This document shows positions 1 through 5,240 of a DNA stretch of 5,665 bases, in pieces (within the stretch, counting starts at the first letter, position 1; each line of letters begins with the position of its first letter). The translations under genes and the position numbers were made by a program. Under the pieces are notes generated by a model. That model ran no database searches, was not told the origin of the DNA, and saw only the letters and a program-made list of their open reading frames with translations. Where the stretch lies: assembly GCA_021805485.1 (NCBI GenBank), contig JAJZFF010000127.1, forward strand, positions 1 through 5,665, read 5' to 3'. The DNA comes from Pseudomonadota bacterium. Lineage in GTDB: Bacteria > Pseudomonadota > Alphaproteobacteria > Acetobacterales > Acetobacteraceae.

Positions 1-299
1 ATGGGGCTGATATGGCCAAGCGCGGAATGAAGGCGGTTGTCGTTGCATTTCTCGGTGAAGGTGGGGAGGTGGTCGGAAACTTCGCTCGCGGTCTCGAACG
101 CGAGCGGGTAGACGTCTTTGACCTTCAACGTCTTCATCAGACTTGCCATCATCGCGTTGTCATAGGGGTTCCCTCGTCGGCCCATCGAGCCGATGAGCCC
201 ACTTTTTTGCAGGCGCCTGCGATACTTCTCCGCAGCGTATTGGCCACGGTCGGTGTGATGAATGCAGCCCTCGAGCGGGTCTCGTTGGGTGATCGCGAC
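1..299 (-). pseudogene. IS3-family OrfB transposase, C-terminal fragment (runs off left edge)
   Basis: Read on the minus strand, this encodes the C-terminal half of the DDE integrase domain of an IS3-family OrfB: a CIHHTDRG segment (second catalytic Asp), then YRRRLQKSGLIGSMGRRGNP, YDNAMM, MKTLKV and NDNRLHSALGHISP. The gene continues beyond position 1. Two defects are visible. The usual Gly-Ser-Gln before Tyr is shortened to Gly-Gln, a one-codon loss. The catalytic Glu that normally follows YDNAxx is Ala (codon at 144-146, GCA on the minus strand), so the protein should not catalyse transposition. No OrfA or OrfB N-terminal half is recognisable upstream; the same frame stays open back to a TAG at 423-425 but without transposase similarity. 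This is a decayed remnant. It belongs to a different IS3 subtype from the fragment at 664-966, judged by the different residues around the shared motifs. Confidence 0.88.
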
Positions 300-624
300 C
301 TCGATAGGGATACAACGGATGAGATTGACAAGCGCCTTCTCCGGCTTTTGTGCTATTGTTCTTCTGCGCGGGTGACCTCGTGGCGAAGAGTGGCGCGTCG
401 GCTGAGAGTGCCGCCGGGTCGCCTAATCATGCCCTGCCGGATTGAGGCGCTCGCGCATCGTGTTGCGAGGTCGTCGTGCCTTCCAGTTCTCGACAAGGTG
501 CTCGTAGCTGCGTTCCGCCCGTTCGGCCTGTAAATTCGCTTGCAATAGTGACCCCCTGAGGGGCGGAAATCGCGTCCAATTTCGCCCCCTCTGACGAATG
601 GTGTCAGGACCCTCCCTAACGCTC
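300..624. other. No recognisable gene; IS-derived or degenerate spacer
   Basis: I recognise no gene here. Open frames exist on both strands, as expected in GC-rich DNA, but none has family motifs. A minus-strand frame from 653 to 423 contains an AERAERSYEHLVENW stretch that might be transposon-derived, but I cannot assign it. The only structure I see is the imperfect inverted repeat at 558-591. Given transposase fragments on both sides, this is most likely scrambled mobile-element DNA. Confidence 0.5.
558..591. repeat. Imperfect inverted repeat, possible IS end or hairpin
   Basis: The 13-nt arm at 558-570 (GAGGGGCGGAAAT) and the reverse complement of 579-591 (GAGGGGGCGAAAT) match at 11 of 13 positions, separated by 8 nt. 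The left arm is itself preceded by a small CCCCTGAGGGG palindrome at 554-564. There is no T-run, so it does not look like an intrinsic terminator. It may be a mobile-element end or subterminal structure. Confidence 0.5.
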
Positions 625-649
625 TGAACTGCCCTGGGTTTGCCGGAGG
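625..649. repeat. Probable terminal inverted repeat of the adjacent IS3 remnant
   Basis: The sequence starts TGAACTGCCCTGGGTTTGCC and lies 14 bp outside the stop codon of the minus-strand orfB fragment at 664-966. IS3-family elements end in TG...CA, typically with a GGGTTT-like block, and their orfB stops close to the right end, so position and sequence fit a right inverted repeat. The matching left end cannot be compared because the element is truncated near 966. No target duplication can be assessed. Confidence 0.5.
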
Positions 650-663
650 CCATTTGGGTTAAG

Positions 664-966
664 CTAAGCGGCGATCTTCAACTGGTCGAGTGTGGCGAAA
701 TATCGTTGTTCGGCCTCGGCGGGCGGGATGTTGCCGATCGGCTCGAGAAGGCGTCGGTGGTTAAACCAGTCGACCCATTCGAGTGTTGCGAACTCGACGG
801 CTTCCAACGATTTCCACGGCCCGCGACGACGGATGACCTCGGTCTTGTAAAGGCCGTTGATGCTCTCGGCGAGAGCGTTGTCGTAGCTATCGCCGACACT
901 GCCGACGGACGGTTCGATGCCGGCCTCCATCAGGCGCTCGGTGTATTTGATCGAGACATACTGGGC
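664..966 (-). pseudogene. IS3-family OrfB transposase, 5'-truncated C-terminal fragment
   Basis: The minus strand encodes about 100 C-terminal residues of an IS3-family OrfB: QYVSIKYTERL, AGIEPSVGSVGDSYDNALAE, GLYKTEVI, RRRGPWKSLEAVEFATLEW, VDWFNHRRLLEPIGNIPPAE, then a TAG stop at 666-664. The catalytic Glu of the DDE triad (DSYDNALAE) is present. The HSDRG segment with the second Asp, and everything upstream of it, is missing: similarity stops abruptly just before QYVS, near 963. The remaining part is well conserved with no internal stop or frameshift, so the truncation seems fairly recent compared with the decay of the fragment at 1-299. A full OrfB is roughly three times this length. An ATG-started frame continues to 993 but its first residues are not transposase-like. 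Confidence 0.93.
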
Positions 967-1013
967 GGATTCAATTGGTCGTCGCAACACCATGATGGAG
1001 GGCGAGGTGATGG

Positions 1014-1280
1014 CGGGTCGGCGATGTGGCGAAGGTGGACTGCGCGACCTGCCACCAGGGTGTGTTCAAGCCGCTCTATGGCGCGCCGACGGCGGGCCAG
1101 TTCCCTTATCTCCGCGGCCCCGCCGCGCTCCCCCAACCCAACCCAACCCGACCCGAAGGCGGCGGCGGCGCATGGCGAGGGGACAACCCGGCCATGATCA
1201 CGATGGTGTCCGCCGCGTCCGGCGACGCCAACCCCACATCGTCTCCCGCCTCGACTGGGGCGGGTGCACCGGGCCAATAG
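1014..1280 (+). pseudogene. pufC: pufC C-terminal fragment: photosynthetic reaction-centre tetrahaem cytochrome c
   Basis: Read in frame from about 1014, the product starts RVGDVAKVDCATCHQGVFKP and continues with LYGAP. This matches the signature around the fourth haem of the PufC reaction-centre cytochrome subunit, where GDxxKxxCATCHQGxxKPLxG precedes the C-terminus. The CATCH haem motif is at 1041-1055. PufC is a periplasmic, membrane-anchored cytochrome that donates electrons to the special pair. Only the last haem segment remains: a TGA sits in frame at 1008-1010 and the gene body is missing. The nearest upstream sequence I recognise is the IS3 fragment ending at 966. After the conserved part there is a Pro/Asn tail encoded by CCCAA repeats, then a Gly/Ala/Ser-rich tail to a TAG at 1278-1280. 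That tail is longer than in cytochromes I know, so it may be a lineage extension or frame drift. A GTG at 1026 lies inside the fragment and is not a credible start. The terminator at 1313 supports an authentic operon end. Confidence 0.78.
1132..1151 (+). repeat. CCCAA pentanucleotide tandem repeat (4 units) in the pufC tail
   Basis: Three CCCAA units and one CCCGA unit follow directly one after another, encoding Pro/Gln/Asn/Thr residues just after the conserved PufC C-terminal block. The unit length is not a multiple of three, so gain or loss of one unit would shift the frame of the last 40 or so codons. This may explain why the tail is unlike typical PufC ends. Confidence 0.7.
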
Positions 1281-1312
1281 CGCCGCGGCTCCCCGGCGTT
1301 TGCCCGACACTT

Positions 1313-1344
1313 GGCGTGGGTCGAAAGGCCACGCCTATTTTTTT
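1313..1344 (+). terminator. Rho-independent terminator downstream of pufC fragment
   Basis: A perfect 7-bp stem (GGCGTGG at 1313-1319 pairs with CCACGCC at 1329-1335) with a 9-nt loop is followed by TA and seven consecutive T (1338-1344). It lies 32 bp after the pufC-frame stop on the same strand. It is the best intrinsic terminator in the window and probably ended transcription of the original puf operon. Confidence 0.85.
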
Positions 1345-1408
1345 GCCTTGCTCGACCTTGGCGGCCGCCGCCCATTGTGTGGCCCGGAATCTGTTTGAGA
1401 ATTTTGGC

Positions 1409-1683
1409 ATGAAGAAGGGCTGCGACGGCGACGAACCATAAGCCGGAAGAGATCACAGCCAAGCTGCATGAGGCTGTGCTGTCGAAGGGTGGCACGGTTG
1501 CGGATGCAGATCGGGCTGGATGATCGAGCAAATGCCGTTTTCCGCGGGTTGGCAGGAGGGCAATGCAAGACGACTGCACTCCGCCATTGGCTATCGTTCA
1601 CCCGAGGGATTCGAAACGCGATTCCCCCGAAGACGGCGCAGTCCGAAGAAACCTCCGTGGTCCAGCCCAAGGGATTCACTCCA
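1409..1683 (+). mobile_element. Internally deleted IS3-family element (OrfA start fused to OrfB end)
   Basis: Two transposase pieces lie in order on the plus strand. The first resembles an IS3 OrfA N-terminus: ATG AAG AAG at 1409, a frameshift, then HKPEEITAKLHEAVLSKGG and TVADAD (1437-1514), ending at a TGA at 1521-1523. The second resembles an OrfB C-terminus: RRLHSAIGYRSPEGFETR from 1568 to about 1621. A normal element has over 1 kb between these parts, here reduced to about 45 bp, so nearly all of orfA and orfB is deleted. The end at 1659-1683 (GGTCCAGCCCAAGGGATTCA, then CTCCA) resembles IS3 right ends of the GGTCCAG...TTCA type; no convincing left partner is visible. It cannot make a transposase. 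The HSAIGYRSP region differs from both minus-strand fragments, so this is a third IS3 lineage. Confidence 0.75.
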
Positions 1684-1800
1684 TAGCGACTCGATTCTGG
1701 ACGGAAATCAAAGACCGTACAAGATCCAGCCGTGTTCGCATGCCTGCACCTGTAGTGGCAGTCGCGGCGACCGACACGCGCGATTCTGGTAACTGAACAT

Positions 1801-1821
1801 CAAATATTTTGTGCGATAAGG
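1801..1821 (+). promoter_or_regulatory. AT-rich palindromic patch and Shine-Dalgarno before the H-NOX gene
   Basis: A short AT-rich island (CAAATATTTTG at 1801-1811, an inverted repeat CAAA-TAT-TTTG) stands out from GC-rich surroundings just upstream of the H-NOX start at 1827. It could hold a -10 element or a small operator, but I see no convincing -35 and no match to FNR, NnrR or NsrR consensus sites. GATAAGG at 1815-1821 gives a modest Shine-Dalgarno 5 nt before the ATG, which favours 1827 over the TTG at 1809. Confidence 0.35.
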
Positions 1822-1826
1822 TTCGA

Positions 1827-2387
1827 ATGTTGGGCATCATTCCTCACACGGTCGATCAATACCTCAAGACCCGCGTTGCGCCGGAGGCCAGGGCGGGGAT
1901 TCTGAGGCGGGCGGGATTTCCGGACGGGCATGCCTTCCGGCTCGATACGGAATATGACGACGAGGCCTGCTGCGCGCTGGTCGATGCGATCGCCGCGGAA
2001 ACCGGCACGACGACCGAGACCGTGTTCGATGAGATCTCGGCGTTCTTCCTCGACTGGGCGGAGCGCACCTTCGCCGGATTTTTCAAGACGGCGCCGGATA
2101 CGCGCGGCTTTCTCCTGTTGCAGCCGGAGATCCACAACAGCCTCGCCTGCGGGTTGCGGAGCAGCGGGCAGCGGAAGGTGGCCGACAAGTTCAGGGTCGA
2201 GGCGCTGCCGGATGGGGTGCGGATGCATTACCGCTCGTCGAACCGGCTCGGCTATTTCTACTGCGCGCTCGCCCGCTGCCTCGCCGCGCGCAGGGGCGAG
2301 GTGGCCGAGATCAGCTTCCTCGACGGCGATGTCGGCTCGGCCGCCGCGATCATCGAGGTGCGGCTGAAACCGGCGCTGGCGGCCTGA
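1827..2387 (+). CDS. H-NOX family haem nitric-oxide-binding sensor protein
   Basis: This 186-residue protein matches the H-NOX (HNOB) fold in length and landmarks: an MLGIIPHTVDQYL N-terminus, a YDDEACCALVDAIAAETG segment like the conserved YDD..LV.A....G region, FFLDWAERTFAGFF, and QPEIHNSL containing H103. H103 corresponds in position to the proximal haem ligand (His102 in the Thermoanaerobacter protein, His105 in soluble guanylate cyclase beta). Family members bind ferrous haem and sense NO, sometimes O2, and signal to a partner enzyme. The YxSxR motif that holds the haem propionates appears as Y135-R-S137-S-N139-R140, so Arg is replaced by Asn with an Arg one position later. The Pro usually following the His helix is also absent. 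The protein has no membrane segment and should be cytosolic. The ATG at 1827 is chosen because it gives the family N-terminus and a Shine-Dalgarno; a TTG at 1809 would add six residues. It ends 5 bp before the GGDEF-EAL gene, its likely partner. Haem binding is inferred. Confidence 0.85.
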   Translation: MLGIIPHTVDQYLKTRVAPEARAGILRRAGFPDGHAFRLDTEYDDEACCALVDAIAAETGTTTETVFDEISAFFLDWAERTFAGFFKTAPDTRGFLLLQPEIHNSLACGLRSSGQRKVADKFRVEALPDGVRMHYRSSNRLGYFYCALARCLAARRGEVAEISFLDGDVGSAAAIIEVRLKPALAA

Positions 2388-2392
2388 CACAC

Positions 2393-4255
2393 ATGGAACA
2401 GGCCGAAGCGGTCGACCGCGCCGCGGTCGAGGCTCTATGCGACGCGATGTGCGGCGTCGTCTCCGGCGACCTGTCGGTACGGCTGCGGACGGCGAGCGCG
2501 GACCTGACGGTCCAGAAGCTGTCGCTGCTCGCGAATTTCATGCTGGAGACCGCCCAGCGCGCGGTGGAGCGCAGCCGGGCCTATGCCGGAGCGCTCGACA
2601 ACGTGCAGCGCATCGCGCGGCTTTCGGCCTGGCAGCTGATGCTGCCGGAGGGCGAAGTGCGGCCGGTCGGCACCGCGGCGGGCCTGCCGGATGCGGCGGC
2701 CGCGCCGCTGCGGGGGACCGCGTGGTTCCTCGACCGCGTGGCCCCCGGCTGCCGCGCCGCGGTGGCCGCCCTGTTCCAGGGCGATGGCGGGGCGCTCGAA
2801 TGGCTGGCGGCGGATGGCGAGGCCTGGTTCCGCACCGAGGTCGCCGCCCTGCGCGACGAGGGTGGCCTCTCGGCGTATCTCGTGATCACCCAGGACATCT
2901 CCGAGCGCCGGCGGGCGACCGAGCGTATCCGCTATCTCGCCGAGCACGACCCGCTGACCGGGCTTGCCAACCGGAGGCGGCTGCACGAGCAACTCGAGGG
3001 TGAACTCGAGTCCAGCCGCCGGCAGGGAGCCAAATTCGCGGTCCATGTCATCGACGTCGACCGCTTCAAGACGGTCAACGACCTGTTCGGCCACGCCGCG
3101 GGCGACCGACTACTGGTCGATCTTGCCGCCTGCCTGCGGCAGGAAGCGCGGGAAAGCGACATGATCGCCCGCATCGGCGGCGACGAATTCGTCGTCCTGC
3201 AGGCCGGGATCGCCGATGCGCGGGACGCCGGGGCGCTGGCCGGGCGGCTGCTCGGCGCGGTGAGCGCCCGGCTCGCCGAGACCGAGGCGCGCGCGCTGGC
3301 GTCGACGGTCTCGATCGGCATCGCGCTGGCGCCGGATGACGGCACGACCGCCGAGGCCCTCCTCTCGCATGCCGACATGGCGCTCTACCAGGTGAAGTCG
3401 ACCGGGCGGAACGGCTTCGCCTTCTTCAATACCGAGATCAACGAAGCCCAGCTCGCCCGCCGGCGGATGGAGGCGGAGTTGCGCGGCGCTTGCGAGCGGG
3501 GCGAAATGGCGGTGCACTACCAGCCGCTGTTCGAGATCGCGTCCGACCGGGTCATCGGGTTCGAGGCGCTGGTGCGCTGGCGGTGGAACGGCGAGGAAAT
3601 CTCGCCCGCCGTGTTTATCCCGATCGCCGAGGAGTCAGGCAGCATCGTCGAGATCGGCCGCTTCGTGCTGCGCGAGGCCTGCCGCGAGGCGGCGGGCTGG
3701 CCGACGAAGCTGCGCGTCGCCGTCAATATCTCCGCGCTGCAGATCCAGGACGGCGGGCTGCCCGACCTCGTCGCCAACGTGCTGGAGGAGACCGGGCTGG
3801 AGGCCGGGCGGCTCGAACTCGAGGTGACCGAATCGCTGCTGCTCGCCAATGCCGAGGCGGCGACCGAGGTGCTCGCGCGGATCCGGGCGCTGGGGGTGAC
3901 GATCTCGCTCGATGACTTCGGCACCGGCTATTCCTCGCTGGCGACGCTGCGGATGTTCCCCTTCGACAAGATCAAGCTCGACCGCTCCTTCGTCAACGAT
4001 CTCGGCCGACTCGGCGAGGCCGAGGCGATCGTGATGGCGGTGCTCGGGCTCGGCCGTGCGCTCGACGTCTCGGTCGTCGCGGAAGGGGTGGAAACCGAGG
4101 AACAGGCGTCCATGCTGCGCGCGGCGGGATGCTCGCTGCTGCAGGGCTACCTGATCGGCCGGCCGGCGCCGATCGCCCGGTTCGGCGCGGTCGTCGGGCG
4201 CGGCGGTGGGAACGGGGCGGCGCGAGAGCCGGAGCGGGTCCACTCCCTCGGATAG
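2393..4255 (+). CDS. Bifunctional-type GGDEF-EAL cyclic-di-GMP enzyme, H-NOX partner
   Basis: This 620-residue protein should make and/or degrade cyclic di-GMP in the cytosol; I see no transmembrane segment. Residues 24-65 (GDLSVRL...NFMLETAQ) resemble a HAMP-like signalling helix. Residues 70-170 look like a divergent PAS/PAC domain ending in ITQDISERRRATERIRYL, the usual linker into GGDEF. The GGDEF domain (180-345) has HDPLTGLANR, DVDRFKTVND, FGHAAGD and the intact active-site GGDEF at 262-266. R253-E-S-D256 forms the RxxD product-inhibition site at the normal five-residue distance. The EAL domain (355-600) has HYQPLF, E391-A-L, NIS (445), VTE (E480), DDFGTGYSSL (507-516), IKLD with K528, AEGVET (563-568) and QGYLIGRP. 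All are standard metal-binding or catalytic motifs, so both activities look possible. The start is 5 bp after the H-NOX stop with no clear Shine-Dalgarno, suggesting translational coupling. H-NOX/GGDEF-EAL pairs in Legionella and Shewanella link NO to cyclic-di-GMP levels; which activity H-NOX controls here is unknown. Confidence 0.96.
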   Translation: MEQAEAVDRAAVEALCDAMCGVVSGDLSVRLRTASADLTVQKLSLLANFMLETAQRAVERSRAYAGALDNVQRIARLSAWQLMLPEGEVRPVGTAAGLPDAAAAPLRGTAWFLDRVAPGCRAAVAALFQGDGGALEWLAADGEAWFRTEVAALRDEGGLSAYLVITQDISERRRATERIRYLAEHDPLTGLANRRRLHEQLEGELESSRRQGAKFAVHVIDVDRFKTVNDLFGHAAGDRLLVDLAACLRQEARESDMIARIGGDEFVVLQAGIADARDAGALAGRLLGAVSARLAETEARALASTVSIGIALAPDDGTTAEALLSHADMALYQVKSTGRNGFAFFNTEINEAQLARRRMEAELRGACERGEMAVHYQPLFEIASDRVIGFEALVRWRWNGEEISPAVFIPIAEESGSIVEIGRFVLREACREAAGWPTKLRVAVNISALQIQDGGLPDLVANVLEETGLEAGRLELEVTESLLLANAEAATEVLARIRALGVTISLDDFGTGYSSLATLRMFPFDKIKLDRSFVNDLGRLGEAEAIVMAVLGLGRALDVSVVAEGVETEEQASMLRAAGCSLLQGYLIGRPAPIARFGAVVGRGGGNGAAREPERVHSLG

Positions 4256-4260
4256 CGGGG

Positions 4261-4275
4261 ACCGGCAAGGCTGGT
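4261..4275 (+). other. Small hairpin after the GGDEF-EAL gene (not a clear terminator)
   Basis: ACCGGC (4261-4266) can pair with GCTGGT (4270-4275) across a 3-nt loop, with one G-U pair. It lies 6 nt after the stop codon. There is no T-run after it, so intrinsic termination is unlikely; it might stabilise the 3' end of the H-NOX/GGDEF-EAL transcript. Confidence 0.3.
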
Positions 4276-4282
4276 AGCGGCC

Positions 4283-4307
4283 ATACCGGTATAAAGTCCC
4301 GGCTTTA
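4283..4307 (+). promoter_or_regulatory. Palindromes and possible -10 upstream of the SDR gene
   Basis: A perfect 10-bp palindrome, ATACCGGTAT (4283-4292), overlaps a TATAAA (4290-4295) that could serve as a -10 box. It is followed by a second inverted repeat, TAAAG-TCCCGG-CTTTA (4292-4307). No good -35 is visible. Two adjacent dyads over a candidate -10, about 50-75 bp before the gene start, suggest a repressor-type operator and a promoter separate from the upstream pair. The regulator is unknown and not encoded here. Confidence 0.4.
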
Positions 4308-4358
4308 ACCGACCGGCGCATCTGCCACATCGATCTCATGCAAACAGGAGATCGGACG

Positions 4359-5231
4359 ATGCGGGTTTTCGTGACAGGGGCGACGGGTTTCGTAGGCAGC
4401 GCGGTGGTGCGCGACCTGCGCCGTGCGGGGCATGGCGTGGTCGGGCTGTGCCGCTCGGCGGAGGGCGCGGCGGCGCTGGAGGCGGCGGGGGCCGAGGCGC
4501 TGCGCGGCGACCTGGAGGATCTCGCCGCCCTGCGCGAGGGTGCCGCGGCGGCGGACGGGGTGATCCATCTCGCCTTCAGGCATGATTTCACGCGCTTCGT
4601 GGAGGCCTGCGCGATCGACGAGCGGGCGATCGCGGCCCTGGGCGGCGCGCTCGAAGGGTCGGGGCGGACGCTGGTGGTGACATCGGGCGTCGGCCTGCTG
4701 GCGCGAGGGCGGCCGGCTACCGAGGAGGACCAGCCGCAGGGAACGTCTCCGCGTGCATCGGAGCGGGCTGCGTCGGTCTTCGTCGGCAAGGGAGTGAATG
4801 TCGCGATCGTGCGGTTGTCCCAGGTGCATGACACGGTGCGGCAGGGCTTCGTATCGCGCCTGGTCGGTCTGTATCGCGAAAAGGGCGAGTGCGCGGTGAT
4901 CGGCGACGGGGCGAATCGCTGGTCGGCCGTGCCGGTGGGCGATGCGGCGGTACTCTACCGGCTGGCGCTGGAACGCGGCGCGCCCGAGGCAGTGTATCAC
5001 GCCGTGGCCGAGGAAGGGGTGGCGCTGCGGGACATCGCCGGCACGATCGCGGCGCGGCTGGGCCTGCCGACGCGCGCCATCGCACCGGACCAGGCGGACG
5101 CGTATTTCGGCTTCCTCGCGATGTTCGCGGGGCTCGACATGTCGGCGTCGAGCGCGGCGACCCGGCTGACGCTGGGCTGGCAGCCCACGGGGCGCGGACT
5201 ACTGGAGGATCTGCGCGAACTGCAAATCTGA
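4359..5231 (+). CDS. Atypical (extended-type) SDR / NAD(P)-dependent epimerase-like protein
   Basis: This 290-residue protein has a Rossmann N-terminus, MRVFVTGATGFVG, with the TGxxGxxG nucleotide-binding motif at residues 6-13, an acidic GDLED at 50-54, and a GVIHLAF strand at 67-73 as in extended and atypical SDRs. S109 in VVTSGVG is where the catalytic Ser usually lies. The YxxxK motif is missing: the equivalent segment is SPRASERAA (130-138), as in the atypical SDR_a5-like group. Later landmarks are VAIVRLSQVHD (148-158), RWSAVPVGDAAVLYRLALE (187-205) and a C-terminal LGWQPTGRGLLEDL. Binding of NAD(P) is likely, but substrate and reaction cannot be predicted. The start at 4359 is chosen over the ATG at 4338 because AGGAG at 4346-4350 lies 8 nt before it and the protein then begins at the Rossmann strand. 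It is separated by about 100 bp from the GGDEF-EAL gene and has its own candidate operator, so it is probably not part of that operon. Confidence 0.9.
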   Translation: MRVFVTGATGFVGSAVVRDLRRAGHGVVGLCRSAEGAAALEAAGAEALRGDLEDLAALREGAAAADGVIHLAFRHDFTRFVEACAIDERAIAALGGALEGSGRTLVVTSGVGLLARGRPATEEDQPQGTSPRASERAASVFVGKGVNVAIVRLSQVHDTVRQGFVSRLVGLYREKGECAVIGDGANRWSAVPVGDAAVLYRLALERGAPEAVYHAVAEEGVALRDIAGTIAARLGLPTRAIAPDQADAYFGFLAMFAGLDMSASSAATRLTLGWQPTGRGLLEDLRELQI

Positions 5232-5240
5232 GCGCGCGGG

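Noticed and set aside
12..533. A 173-codon plus-strand open frame
   Set aside because: It is antisense to the IS3 OrfB fragment at 1-299 and carries no recognisable motif; the minus-strand reading explains the sequence.
640..1197. A 185-codon plus-strand open frame
   Set aside because: It is the antisense shadow of the OrfB fragment at 664-966 and then runs out of frame through the pufC fragment.
1026..1280. Treating the GTG-started frame as a complete small cytochrome c
   Set aside because: The single CATCH motif sits six residues from the supposed start, with no signal peptide for periplasmic haem attachment, and the surrounding residues match the C-terminal part of PufC.
1106..1679. Overlapping minus-strand frames of 157 and 114 codons
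   Set aside because: They run opposite to the pufC fragment, its terminator and the plus-strand IS3 remnant, and show no family motifs.
1800..2390. A 196-codon minus-strand frame
   Set aside because: It mirrors the H-NOX gene. Its Arg/Ala/Glu-rich composition is typical of an antisense GC-rich frame, whereas the plus strand has clear H-NOX landmarks.
4261..4275. Intrinsic terminator after the GGDEF-EAL gene
   Set aside because: The hairpin is short, includes a G-U pair and has no T-run.
3635..4834. A 399-codon minus-strand frame across the GGDEF-EAL end and the SDR start
   Set aside because: Its length comes from low stop frequency in GC-rich DNA. It spans two well-supported plus-strand genes and their spacer and has a low-complexity Arg/Ser/Pro/Ala composition.
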